Shown here in pieces: positions 46,687-54,864 of a stretch of DNA of 64,000 nt; within the stretch, counting starts at the first letter, position 1, and every line of letters starts with the position of its first letter. Below the pieces are notes generated by a model. It did not search any database and had not been told where the DNA came from. It saw only the letters and a program-made list of their open reading frames with translations. Made by a program: the position numbers and the translations under genes. The stretch is from Leptospira selangorensis. Its GTDB lineage: Bacteria > Spirochaetota > Leptospiria > Leptospirales > Leptospiraceae. The DNA lies in assembly GCF_004769405.1 (NCBI RefSeq), contig NZ_RQES01000010.1, positions 124,001-188,000 on the forward strand, read 5' to 3'.

Positions 46687-48459
46687 ATGTTCGGAAAAAT
46701 TTTTCCTTTTTTAGGTATTCTGGGAGTTCTATTCTCTTCTTCGATTTCCGCAAATTCATTGATCAGTACTGAATCCGGCTCCTTCTCTCCGAACTGGGAC
46801 GGAGTCTCCGATATTCTCAGATTCAAGATACAAACTTCTTCTTTGCCTAAACTACAAGATTGGGAATTAACGATCAGAAGTGCCTCAGGAGAAACTGTTC
46901 GAAAATTCGAAGCAGGAAAGATCCGCAAAAAAGGATTCACGATTTTTTCCGACGAAAACGAATTCGCTTCGGAAGATATATATCTACCTTCTATCCTGGA
47001 ATGGGATGGAGAAAATGAAAACGGAACTCCGGTGGGAGACGGGTATTATACCTACCAACTATTTTTACTCACCACAAACAAAGAAAGGATACTCTCCGAA
47101 GAGTCTACATTCTACTTAGATGCGAGACCTCCCAAAGTAGAGGCAAATTGTAAAACCAAGTTATTATTAAGCGAAGACAGGAATTTATCTAAGATCATCA
47201 TACAACAAAAAACCTCCGGAGAATCCGCCGATATGTTCATCGGAGAATTTTTAGACTTCGAAGGCAGATCCTTAAAAGCTTATACTTGGAGAAATAGAGA
47301 AGTTCCTTACCAACTCGTATGGGATGGAACCGATTCGAATGGTAGGATCGTTCCCCCCGGTTTATATACGTATAAACTCACAGGAAGAGATCCTGCAGGA
47401 AACGAATCCATAGATAAGATCGAAAATCTTACGGTCAAAAACGAGTCTTCCGGAGTGGATCTAAATATAGAAGGAGATTTATTTCCTTCCGACCCGAACA
47501 ATCCTTTAAATCGTATTAAATTTAACTCATACGTTTCTTCTAAATTAAAATCCGATTCCTATGAGCTGGAAATTTTCAAAAATGAAGCAAAAGAGGATAA
47601 TTTAGTCTTTTCCCAAAAATCATTGGGAGAGCCTCCTGCAGAACTGAATTGGGAACCGAAGAACAAAGAAAATAAATCTTTAGGCCCGGGAATATATTTC
47701 TATCGTCTAACGGTTTATAATAGATACGATAAGTATACAAGTGTCCCTAAAAAATTCCAACTTTCAGACCAAAAGCCGAAATTCTCTTACGATGTTTCTC
47801 CAGGCGGATTTACACCTGATGGAGATTGGCAAAAAGATCTAGTCGAGATCCGTCTAAGATCCAAAGGACTCCCGATAGTATCCTGGAAGATCAATATTAT
47901 GGAATCCTATTACGATGGAGATAAACAAGAGGAAAGGATCGTCCGTAGTTGGAACGGAACCGGAAACGGCCCGGAAAAATTGATCTGGTACGGTTTAGAC
48001 GACCAAGGAAGAAGAATAGGATCTCTTGCAGAACTTAGATTTGTTCTCTCTTACAAGGACATTTTCGGCGGAGAAGAAGAGCTGGAATTAGGGGATATCA
48101 AAACGGATATCCTAGTCGTAAAAGAGAAAGAAGGTTTCAGATTCTCCGTTCCAAATCGTATCTACGAAGACAAATGGTGGACATTACCTTCTAAACTAAA
48201 ATCGGTCTTAAATAAATTCCCAGGATACAAAGCGGAATTGCAGATCCATACATCTCATAGGGGAGATGACGAATATAATCTAAGAGCTTCCGAAGAAAAA
48301 GCGAAGAAGGTATTCCAATCTTTATTCGGAAAAGATTATGAATTCGGAAGATATAGATACAGAGGTTATGGAGAAACATTACCTTTGATCCCCGGCAACG
48401 GAGCTTATGAAGTGGATCGAAACGAAAGAGTAGATTTCTTCTTAAGTGTAGGAAAATAA
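46687..48459 (+). CDS. FlgD-like Ig-repeat protein with an OmpA-like C terminus
   Basis: The 590-residue exported protein has a signal peptide ending SISAN. It contains several FlgD/gliding-type beta modules, each starting with a SPNWDGVSD or TPDGDWQKD type sequence (residues about 32 and 375) and including WDGTDSNGRIVPPGLYTYKLTGRDPAGN near residue 215. The last 110 residues contain ELQIHTSHRGDDEYNLRASEEKAKKVFQSL, the OmpA-like peptidoglycan-associating domain pattern, with YRGYGETLPL after it. It may link the outer surface or the flagellar region to peptidoglycan. The start is 34 bases after the Nudix gene. Confidence 0.78.
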   Translation: MFGKIFPFLGILGVLFSSSISANSLISTESGSFSPNWDGVSDILRFKIQTSSLPKLQDWELTIRSASGETVRKFEAGKIRKKGFTIFSDENEFASEDIYLPSILEWDGENENGTPVGDGYYTYQLFLLTTNKERILSEESTFYLDARPPKVEANCKTKLLLSEDRNLSKIIIQQKTSGESADMFIGEFLDFEGRSLKAYTWRNREVPYQLVWDGTDSNGRIVPPGLYTYKLTGRDPAGNESIDKIENLTVKNESSGVDLNIEGDLFPSDPNNPLNRIKFNSYVSSKLKSDSYELEIFKNEAKEDNLVFSQKSLGEPPAELNWEPKNKENKSLGPGIYFYRLTVYNRYDKYTSVPKKFQLSDQKPKFSYDVSPGGFTPDGDWQKDLVEIRLRSKGLPIVSWKINIMESYYDGDKQEERIVRSWNGTGNGPEKLIWYGLDDQGRRIGSLAELRFVLSYKDIFGGEEELELGDIKTDILVVKEKEGFRFSVPNRIYEDKWWTLPSKLKSVLNKFPGYKAELQIHTSHRGDDEYNLRASEEKAKKVFQSLFGKDYEFGRYRYRGYGETLPLIPGNGAYEVDRNERVDFFLSVGK

Positions 48460-48460
48460 A

Positions 48461-49207
48461 ATGTGTACTTCTTTAATTTATAGAGATCCAAGTAAAGGAA
48501 TACTTGGGGTCGGATTTAACAGAGATGAATCCGTAAAAAGAAAACCTTCTCTTTTTCCTCAATTACTCGAATCGAATTCCGGAAAAGCAATCGCACCGAT
48601 CGACGGAGAAGCGGGAGGCACTTGGATCGGAGTTACCCAAACGGGAGAAATTATCTGCTTAGTAAACTACTACGAGGCTACCTTAAAATTACTGCGCAAT
48701 CCTGTGAGTAGAGGACTACTAGTTCGTTCCGTTCTTTTAGGAGAGAGAACTCCTGAGTCTTATACGGATTCAGAGTTGGAAAAATATTATCCGTTCAAAT
48801 TATTTAAAGTAAGCAAAGAGAAAACAGAAATATTTATCTGGGACGGTAAGACTTACCAAACAGAAACGGACTCGGAAACATTTGCAGTTTTCGGAAGTTC
48901 CTTCACGCAAGGACCAAAAGCCCAGGTCTCCAGAAGAGAAACATTCGATAATAATTTTCGTCCTTCTTCGCTTCCGGATGCCACAAATTTTGCAAATATA
49001 GCTAAGTCATTCTTATCTTCTCATCTACCGGAACAAGGCGCTTTATCGCCTTGTATGCATAGAAGAGACGCACATTCCGTATCCAGAACAGTAATCGTTT
49101 TGGATGGAGCTTCTGTTTATTTCTCTTACAAGAATTCTCAGCCTTGCGAAGAAGGACCTGAAGAAGATTACAATTTCACTTTGACTGAATTTCGAACTTC
49201 TGCATGA
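48461..49207 (+). CDS. NRDE (TANGO2-like) family protein
   Basis: The 248-residue product starts MCTSLIYRDPSKGILGVGFNRDESVKRKPS, the NRDE pattern after which the family is named. The exposed Cys2 after Met removal fits an Ntn-like nucleophile. Later conserved pieces are GGTWIGVTQTGEIICLVNY and RTVIVLDGASVYFSYKNSQP. Family members are linked to lipid or haem handling in eukaryotes, but in bacteria the function is unknown. It starts one base after the stop of the FlgD-like gene, so it belongs to the same run of rightward genes. Confidence 0.85.
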   Translation: MCTSLIYRDPSKGILGVGFNRDESVKRKPSLFPQLLESNSGKAIAPIDGEAGGTWIGVTQTGEIICLVNYYEATLKLLRNPVSRGLLVRSVLLGERTPESYTDSELEKYYPFKLFKVSKEKTEIFIWDGKTYQTETDSETFAVFGSSFTQGPKAQVSRRETFDNNFRPSSLPDATNFANIAKSFLSSHLPEQGALSPCMHRRDAHSVSRTVIVLDGASVYFSYKNSQPCEEGPEEDYNFTLTEFRTSA

Positions 49208-49214
49208 TTGTCGT

Positions 49215-49598
49215 ATGGCGGGCACTAATTCCCTTTTCGACGATAAATACGAATACCGGGACCCTTCTCAACAGAAGAGGAAGAACGCTCGCGTCAAAAT
49301 CACCATAGACGGTGATTTTATAGTCAAAGGTAAAACCCAAAGATTTCCGGTATTCATAGTTGATATAGGAACTGGAGGAGCAGGCCTTGAGACCCGCACT
49401 TCCGTTTTCGAAGGAGACAGGATCATCCTATTCGGAAATATCAACGGCAAAAATATGGAACTCGAATCGGAAGTAATCCGAGTCTCCGGAAAAAAAGCGA
49501 ACGTAATCTTTATCAGCCTTTCTGAAGAAGACAAAGATCTAATCCAAGACTTGATCCACAAAAAGTTCTTCGACAAAGACAAAAAGCCTCTATCCTGA
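49215..49598 (+). CDS. PilZ-domain protein (putative c-di-GMP receptor)
   Basis: The 127-residue product has the PilZ pattern: an N-terminal RKNARVKI (RxxxR) followed by VDIGTGGAGLET in the position of the D/N-x-S-x-x-G motif. The rest of the small beta-barrel is VFEGDRIILFGN and ELESEVIRVSG. These residues bind cyclic di-GMP in characterised members; here the conserved Ser is Gly/Thr-shifted, so binding is likely but not certain. It has no partner domain. It is directly followed by the MFS transporter gene, whose CTG overlaps the TGA of this gene. Confidence 0.82.
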   Translation: MAGTNSLFDDKYEYRDPSQQKRKNARVKITIDGDFIVKGKTQRFPVFIVDIGTGGAGLETRTSVFEGDRIILFGNINGKNMELESEVIRVSGKKANVIFISLSEEDKDLIQDLIHKKFFDKDKKPLS

Positions 49599-50770
49599 AA
49601 AAAATCACCAAAGCAGTCTGGATACTTTCCTTCATCAGTCTTTTCACTGATGTATCCAGCGAGATGTTATATCCGATCATGCCTCTTTATTTAAAGAGTA
49701 TCGGATTCTCCGTGGTTTTGATCGGAGTCTTAGAAGGGTTTGCAGAAGCGATCGCAGGACTTAGCAAAGGATATTTTGGAAAACTTTCAGACTTAAACGG
49801 CAAGAGAGTTCCTTTCGTTCAGTTCGGATATTTATTAAGCGCAATTTCAAAACCTATCATGGGGTTTTTCACATTCCCGTTCTGGATCTTTTTATCCAGG
49901 ACAATGGATCGATTGGGAAAGGGGATTAGAACAGGAGCAAGAGACGCATTACTTTCCGACGAAGCAACACCGGAGACCAAGGGTACGGTTTTCGGATTCC
50001 ATCGTTCTATGGATACTTTAGGAGCAGTACTCGGGCCCACATTCGCTTTAATATTTTTGCATTTTTATCCTGAAAATTATTCTGCTCTGTTTTTTATAGC
50101 AGCTATTCCGGGACTTTCGGCATTTCTGATCTCGGGCCTTTTAAAGGAGAAGAAGAAAGAAAAATTAGTAATACAAGAGGACTCGAACTTTCTATCTTCT
50201 TTTCTCTATTGGAAGAATGCGCCTATTTCCTATAAAAAATTAGTAATAGGACTTTTAGTCTTCGGGCTAGTCAATAGTTCCGATCTTTTTCTTCTTTTGA
50301 TGGTGAAAGCAAAAGGTTTAGAAGATTCTCAAGTGATTGGAATATACATATTCTATAATTTAGTGTATGCTTTATTTTCTCTTCCCGCAGGTATCTTAGC
50401 GGATAAAGTAGGACTCAAGCCCTCATTGGTTTTCGGTTTATTTGTATTCGCTTTCGTATACGGAGGAATGGCATTTGCAGAAAACAAAATTCACTTCTAT
50501 TCCTTATTCTTTTTGTATGGGATCTATGCAGCTAGCACAGAAGGGACTTCCAAAGCATTGATCACAAATATTATTCCTAAAACGGATTCAGCTTCTGCGA
50601 TAGGAACATTTGCGGGATTGAATAGTATTGCCGCTTTGATTGCGAGCAATCTTGGCGGATTGATCTGGTTTTATTCGGGACCTAAAAGTATGTTCCTGAT
50701 GACAGCTTTAGTTTCGATAACTGTTTCTTTTTATTTCATTCGCCTTACACTTAAAAATTCCGAAATTTAG
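49595..50770 (+). CDS. Major facilitator superfamily transporter (probable CTG start)
   Basis: The polytopic carrier has 12 predicted membrane helices. The conventional ATG at 49664 sits in the middle of the conserved first helix and loop. The frame is open further upstream through VWILSFISLFTDVSSEMLYPIMPLY, the normal MFS N terminus. The CTG at 49595 is the first plausible initiator and overlaps the TGA of the preceding PilZ gene, giving about 391 residues; no ATG, GTG or TTG lies in that frame there. Motif A-like GKLSDLNGKR and GRTMDRLGKGIR loops are present. The substrate is unknown. Confidence 0.78.
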   Translation: MKKITKAVWILSFISLFTDVSSEMLYPIMPLYLKSIGFSVVLIGVLEGFAEAIAGLSKGYFGKLSDLNGKRVPFVQFGYLLSAISKPIMGFFTFPFWIFLSRTMDRLGKGIRTGARDALLSDEATPETKGTVFGFHRSMDTLGAVLGPTFALIFLHFYPENYSALFFIAAIPGLSAFLISGLLKEKKKEKLVIQEDSNFLSSFLYWKNAPISYKKLVIGLLVFGLVNSSDLFLLLMVKAKGLEDSQVIGIYIFYNLVYALFSLPAGILADKVGLKPSLVFGLFVFAFVYGGMAFAENKIHFYSLFFLYGIYAASTEGTSKALITNIIPKTDSASAIGTFAGLNSIAALIASNLGGLIWFYSGPKSMFLMTALVSITVSFYFIRLTLKNSEI

Positions 50771-50777
50771 AAGGAAA

Positions 50778-51167
50778 TTATTCTCCTTCTAATTCTTCTA
50801 AGATCGGACAATCCGGTCTATGATCTCCATGACAATGTTTTGCTAAATGAGTAAGAGTATCGCACATGGATTGTAATTCCGAAATTTTAGCCTGCATTTC
50901 TTTTACATGAGTCATGGCAAGGGATTTGACCTGAGCACTTGCTCTAGATTTATTTTTCCAAAGTCCCAATAACTGTTTAATCTCTGGCAATGAAAATCCA
51001 AGACCTCTGGCTCTTTTGATAAATCTCAATATATGAATGTCTTTTTCTGAATACAGTCTATATCCCGAATCTGCACGAATGGGCTTAGAGACTAAACCGA
51101 TGGATTCATAATGCCTGACTAATTTTGGGTTTACCCCGGATAATTTGGCGACTTCCCCGATATTCAT
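50778..51167 (-). CDS. cueR: Copper-responsive MerR-family regulator CueR
   Basis: The 129-residue MerR-type activator starts at the ATG at 51167 (MNIGEVAKLSGVNPKLVRHYE); a TTG six codons upstream is the only longer option. The helix-turn-helix is at residues 1-45, the coiled coil at about 75-105, and the C-terminal metal loop CHGDHRPDCPIL has Cys112 and Cys120. These are the Cu(I) ligands of E. coli CueR at the same numbers. It faces the copZ-copA operon and the intergenic region contains two palindromes of CueR type. It should activate copper efflux when cytoplasmic Cu(I) rises. Confidence 0.93.
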   Translation of the reverse strand: MNIGEVAKLSGVNPKLVRHYESIGLVSKPIRADSGYRLYSEKDIHILRFIKRARGLGFSLPEIKQLLGLWKNKSRASAQVKSLAMTHVKEMQAKISELQSMCDTLTHLAKHCHGDHRPDCPILEELEGE

Positions 51168-51176
51168 AAATTCATA

Positions 51177-51197
51177 ACCTTCCAATGATTAGAAGGT
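51177..51197. promoter_or_regulatory. CueR-type palindrome upstream of cueR
   Basis: ACCTTCC (51177-51183), a 7-base spacer and AGAAGGT (51191-51197) form an inverted repeat with one mismatch to the GGAAGGT half. It is 10 bases from the cueR ATG, suggesting autoregulation. Confidence 0.75.
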
Positions 51198-51247
51198 TAG
51201 AAAATCTTATTTTTTATTAAAAATCCGATTTTTTTTGGATTTGGGTC

Positions 51248-51278
51248 TTGACCTTCCCACTATTGGAAGGTTGACAAT
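51248..51278 (+). promoter_or_regulatory. copZ-copA promoter with CueR operator
   Basis: A TTGACC -35-like element (51248-51253) overlaps a perfect palindrome ACCTTCC-N7-GGAAGGT (51251-51271). A weak -10-like GACAAT begins at 51273. The long spacer of about 19 bases is typical of MerR-family promoters, where the regulator untwists the DNA to align the elements. This is nearly the same design as E. coli copA. Confidence 0.88.
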
Positions 51279-51304
51279 AGTATTATAGATTAAGGAGAGA
51301 TAAA

Positions 51305-51511
51305 ATGTACGAGATCAAATTATCAGGAATGACCTGCGAACATTGTGTAAGAACGGTATCTAAAACAATCCAATCTTTCGATTCCGAGTCTAAACCGGTA
51401 GTGGACTTAAACTCCCAGACTGCACGTTTCGAAACCAAAAAAGATATTTCTTCTCTTCCAAAACTATTAGAAGAAGAAGGATATCCAGTGGTTTCCATCA
51501 ACCAGGAGTAA
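51305..51511 (+). CDS. copZ: CopZ-like copper chaperone
   Basis: The 68-residue heavy-metal-associated domain protein has the metal-binding loop GMTCEHC (Cys11 and Cys14) and a ferredoxin-like babbab pattern. It delivers Cu(I) to the efflux ATPase. The length is typical of CopZ. It is the first gene in the CueR-controlled operon, and the copA ATG follows after 4 bases. TAAGGAGAG gives a strong ribosome site. Confidence 0.92.
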   Translation: MYEIKLSGMTCEHCVRTVSKTIQSFDSESKPVVDLNSQTARFETKKDISSLPKLLEEEGYPVVSINQE

Positions 51512-51515
51512 AAGA

Positions 51516-53876
51516 ATGAACGCGGAAATTAGAGAAGATATCAAAACCTTCTCCCCCGAAGAAAAAACATCCGAGATCACTTTAGATCTTTTCGGAATGA
51601 CCTGCGCCAATTGTGCAAGAAGGATAGAAACAGGATTAAACAAAGTCCCAGGTGTAGAAGAAGCCAGGGTAAACTTCGGAAGAGAGACTGCATTCATAAG
51701 ATTCAACGAGTCTGTAAATTCTTCGGAATTATTTTCTAAAGTCGAATCCCTAGGTTATTCAGCAAAGGAACACTCGGAGAATAATTATAAAGAAACGGAA
51801 GAGTTACATAGAAAGGAAAGATCCAAATTAAGATCTAGATTTTTTATCTCTCTTTTATTTGCTTCCCCACTCTTCTATTCCATGGTTTCCCATTTTTCCT
51901 TTTTGGAATTCCTACCGAATCCTAAAGCTCTAATGCATCCTTGGATACAATTTGGATTGGCATTTCCAGTACAGTTTTGGATCGGATTTCCGTTTTATAA
52001 AAGTGCATTCAGAGCGATCAAGAACGGAAGTGCAAACATGGATGTATTGGTTTCCTTAGGAACCTCTGCAGCATTCGGATATAGTTTTATACTTTCCGTT
52101 TTGCAAGGCCTAGAACAAGGAGATCTTTTCTTCTCATCCTTCTGGAAAGAAGGCGCACATATACATTCACTTCCACCTTTATACTACGAAACATCCGCAG
52201 TATTACTTTGTTTTATACTCGCAGGCAAATGGATGGAGGCAGAAGCAAAAGGAAAAAGTTCCTCCGCAATCCAAACCTTACTGGAATTAAAACCGGAAAC
52301 AGCTCGTATTAAAAAAGAAGAAACTTGGTCTGAAATCCCCACTGAATACGTAAAAAAAGGGGATATCCTACAAGTCAGACCTGGAGAAAAATTTCCGGTA
52401 GATGGACTAGTGTTAGAAGGTTTTAGCTCCGTGGATGAATCCATGTTAACGGGAGAAAGTCTTCCTCTAGACAAAAAGAAAGACAGCCAAGTATTCGGGG
52501 GAACAGTTAACGGGAATGGAAATTTGATCATCCAAGCCACTTCCGTCGGTTCCGAAACAGTACTCGCATCTATCATCAAAACCGTCGAAGAAGCACAAAG
52601 TTCTAAGGCCCCTATCCAAAAGATCGCGGATAAAATTTCCGCAGTATTTGTTCCGGCCGTGATCCTGATCTCTTTGTTTAACTTTTTATTATGGTTCTTC
52701 TTTTTAGAAGCAGGAGAACTAGGATCCGCGCTGGAAAAATCAATCGCTATCTTGGTAATTGCATGTCCCTGTGCTTTAGGACTTGCCACTCCAATTTCAA
52801 TTTTGGTCGGAACAGGAAAGGCCGCAAGCATTGGGATCTTATTCAGAAACTCGGAAGTTTTAGAAACTACTGCTTCCTTAAATCTGATAGCATTCGATAA
52901 AACAGGAACAATCACCGAAGGAAATCCTTCCGTAACGGATTATAAATTTGTAGGAGAAGAATCGGATCTACTCTCTTCTTCTGCATCCGCAGAATCTGCA
53001 TCTTCTCACCCTTTAGGAAAGGCTATTGTTTCATTTGTGAAATCAAAAGGTCATTCCGTTGTTTCTCCAGAAAATTTGCAAACTGTTCCCGGGCTTGGGA
53101 TCACTGCTAAAGTAAACCGAAACAAAATTAAGATCGGAAAACTGGAATTTTTCGAAGATAAGGAAAGTTTACCTAAAGATTTATTAGAAATTTCCAATTC
53201 TTGGGAAAAAGAAGGTAAAACGGTAGTTTGGTCAAGATCGGAGAATGGGAAAAGTATCAACTCTAATACCGCAGCCGGCTCAACTGCAGATTCAGCCCCA
53301 GACGCCCATGTTGGAACTCCTACATGGATCATTTTCGCAATAGAAGATACAATCCGCCAAAATGCAAAATTTGCATTGGAGAAACTAGATTCTCTAGGAA
53401 TAGAAACCCTACTCTTAACAGGAGATCATCAATCCGTAGCAGAAAGTATCTCTTCCAAAGTAGGGATCAAAAATGTACATGCGTCTCTTCTTCCAAAAGA
53501 GAAAGCGGAGATACTTTCCGGCCTACAATCCGAAGGAAAAACAGTTGGAATGACCGGAGACGGTATCAATGACTCTCCCGCATTAGCAAAAGCGGATGTA
53601 GGATTCGCAATGGGCACAGGAACAGGAGTCGCAATCGAAACCGCTGGAGTGGTTTTAGTAAAAGGAGATCTGGAAAAAATTGCAGAAGCGATCCTAATCG
53701 CTAAAGCCACTACCGGAAATATCAGGCAAAATTTTTTCTGGGCACTCGCATATAATACTCTAGGGATCCCGATAGCAGCTGCTGGGCTTTTAGCTCCTTG
53801 GATTGCGGGTGCTATGATGGCATTCAGTTCCGTTTCTGTGGTTCTAAATGCGCTCCGACTCAAGAAAAGGACATAA
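51516..53876 (+). CDS. copA: Copper-exporting P1B-type ATPase CopA
   Basis: The 786-residue Cu(I) efflux pump has a single N-terminal HMA domain with GMTCANC (Cys30, Cys33). Two extra N-terminal helices precede the P-type core. The CPC metal-transport motif is at about residues 417-419 ([11 protein letters not shown]), the phosphorylation motif DKTGT at about 461, the HP motif in [10 protein letters not shown], and the hinge [10 protein letters not shown] at about 681. A Ser/Thr/Ala-rich low-complexity insert around residues 580-602 lies in the nucleotide-binding domain. It is cotranscribed with copZ. Confidence 0.96.
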   Translation: MNAEIREDIKTFSPEEKTSEITLDLFGMTCANCARRIETGLNKVPGVEEARVNFGRETAFIRFNESVNSSELFSKVESLGYSAKEHSENNYKETEELHRKERSKLRSRFFISLLFASPLFYSMVSHFSFLEFLPNPKALMHPWIQFGLAFPVQFWIGFPFYKSAFRAIKNGSANMDVLVSLGTSAAFGYSFILSVLQGLEQGDLFFSSFWKEGAHIHSLPPLYYETSAVLLCFILAGKWMEAEAKGKSSSAIQTLLELKPETARIKKEETWSEIPTEYVKKGDILQVRPGEKFPVDGLVLEGFSSVDESMLTGESLPLDKKKDSQVFGGTVNGNGNLIIQATSVGSETVLASIIKTVEEAQSSKAPIQKIADKISAVFVPAVILISLFNFLLWFFFLEAGELGSALEKSIAILVIACPCALGLATPISILVGTGKAASIGILFRNSEVLETTASLNLIAFDKTGTITEGNPSVTDYKFVGEESDLLSSSASAESASSHPLGKAIVSFVKSKGHSVVSPENLQTVPGLGITAKVNRNKIKIGKLEFFEDKESLPKDLLEISNSWEKEGKTVVWSRSENGKSINSNTAAGSTADSAPDAHVGTPTWIIFAIEDTIRQNAKFALEKLDSLGIETLLLTGDHQSVAESISSKVGIKNVHASLLPKEKAEILSGLQSEGKTVGMTGDGINDSPALAKADVGFAMGTGTGVAIETAGVVLVKGDLEKIAEAILIAKATTGNIRQNFFWALAYNTLGIPIAAAGLLAPWIAGAMMAFSSVSVVLNALRLKKRT

Positions 53877-53911
53877 GATAAAAAATCGTTCAGTGAAATT
53901 TATCCTATAAC

Positions 53912-53930
53912 GGGGTTCAATTTGGACCCC
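53912..53930 (+). terminator. Weak hairpin after copA
   Basis: GGGGT (53912-53916) pairs with ACCCC (53926-53930) with a possible extra wobble pair. It is followed by a short pyrimidine-rich tract. A weak terminator candidate in the 76 bases between copA and the next gene. Confidence 0.35.
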
Positions 53931-53952
53931 TCCTATTTCCGAAAATCCTAAT

Positions 53953-54789
53953 ATGGGATCGAAAAGATATCAAACATACATACTTCTTCTTTTCGCATTT
54001 CTAATTCTTCCTCTTGGGCAAACAAAGGCTGACTTGGACAGCAATAGAGCAACCGCTTTAGTCCGAGTAGAAAGAGGATTAAAACAAAACGAATTTCATT
54101 TAAAAGCGATTAACAGTACAATCTCCAATTACGGAACGGAAGAAGATAAGGCTTTATTCCGTAGATGTTTACAACATCATATAGAGACGTTCACTCTATA
54201 CTTACAATTCGATCTTGCACACTCTTACGACGAGATGCGCCAGACCCAAAGATTGCTGGTGATATTATACGGTAAGATTGTGGAGGCATCCTCTTCCAGT
54301 GTGAGAAGAGAATTAGATTTTTTATCCAAGTATGCTCTCAGAACAAAAGATGCAGAGGCAAGACATCATTTGGAAATGGGCTATAGAGAATATGGAGCCT
54401 CTAACCAAAAGAAAACAATCGCAGATAATACAAGACCTTATTTACCTGGGATCAAAACCCAATACTTATACGAAGCTCTGAAATTATTAAAACAATCCAG
54501 AGAATACGTCATTCTTCTTTCTCTAAAATTCCTTTCCGATTTCGAACCGGATCTACAAACCACAGAATTCGAGGAAATTTATAATGAGATCAACCGTGCG
54601 ATGTTTACCAAGGCGGACTATTATAATAGGATCCATTTCGATAACCATTTTCATATCTTCAATTCTCCGAACCTATATGAAGCTACTTGGGAAAATCCAG
54701 GCCTCCAAGAATTGGAAAAAGCTTTGGGAGATATAGATCCGGCCAGCGATCGGGCGAGAAGAATGGCAAAACGCTCCGTTATTCCCTAA
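53953..54789 (+). CDS. Conserved hypothetical exported protein
   Basis: The 278-residue product has a signal peptide ending GQTKAD near residue 28. The rest is helical and highly charged, with repeated long helices such as [21 protein letters not shown] and [16 protein letters not shown]. Two His-rich short segments appear ([10 protein letters not shown] and [11 protein letters not shown]). The family is not recognised. It lies after the copper operon on the same strand, but a link is not shown. Confidence 0.6.
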   Translation: MGSKRYQTYILLLFAFLILPLGQTKADLDSNRATALVRVERGLKQNEFHLKAINSTISNYGTEEDKALFRRCLQHHIETFTLYLQFDLAHSYDEMRQTQRLLVILYGKIVEASSSSVRRELDFLSKYALRTKDAEARHHLEMGYREYGASNQKKTIADNTRPYLPGIKTQYLYEALKLLKQSREYVILLSLKFLSDFEPDLQTTEFEEIYNEINRAMFTKADYYNRIHFDNHFHIFNSPNLYEATWENPGLQELEKALGDIDPASDRARRMAKRSVIP

Positions 54790-54864
54790 AAATTCAGGAA
54801 ATTTCTTTCGGCCCCTTAAAACCAGGATTGACAGAGTATCCTCCCGAAGTTATCACCTTTCTTT

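Noticed and set aside
52184..52915. Antisense open frame of 243 codons in copA
   Set aside because: It is complementary to conserved ATPase motifs (CPC, DKTGT region) and low in complexity. A mirror of the real gene.
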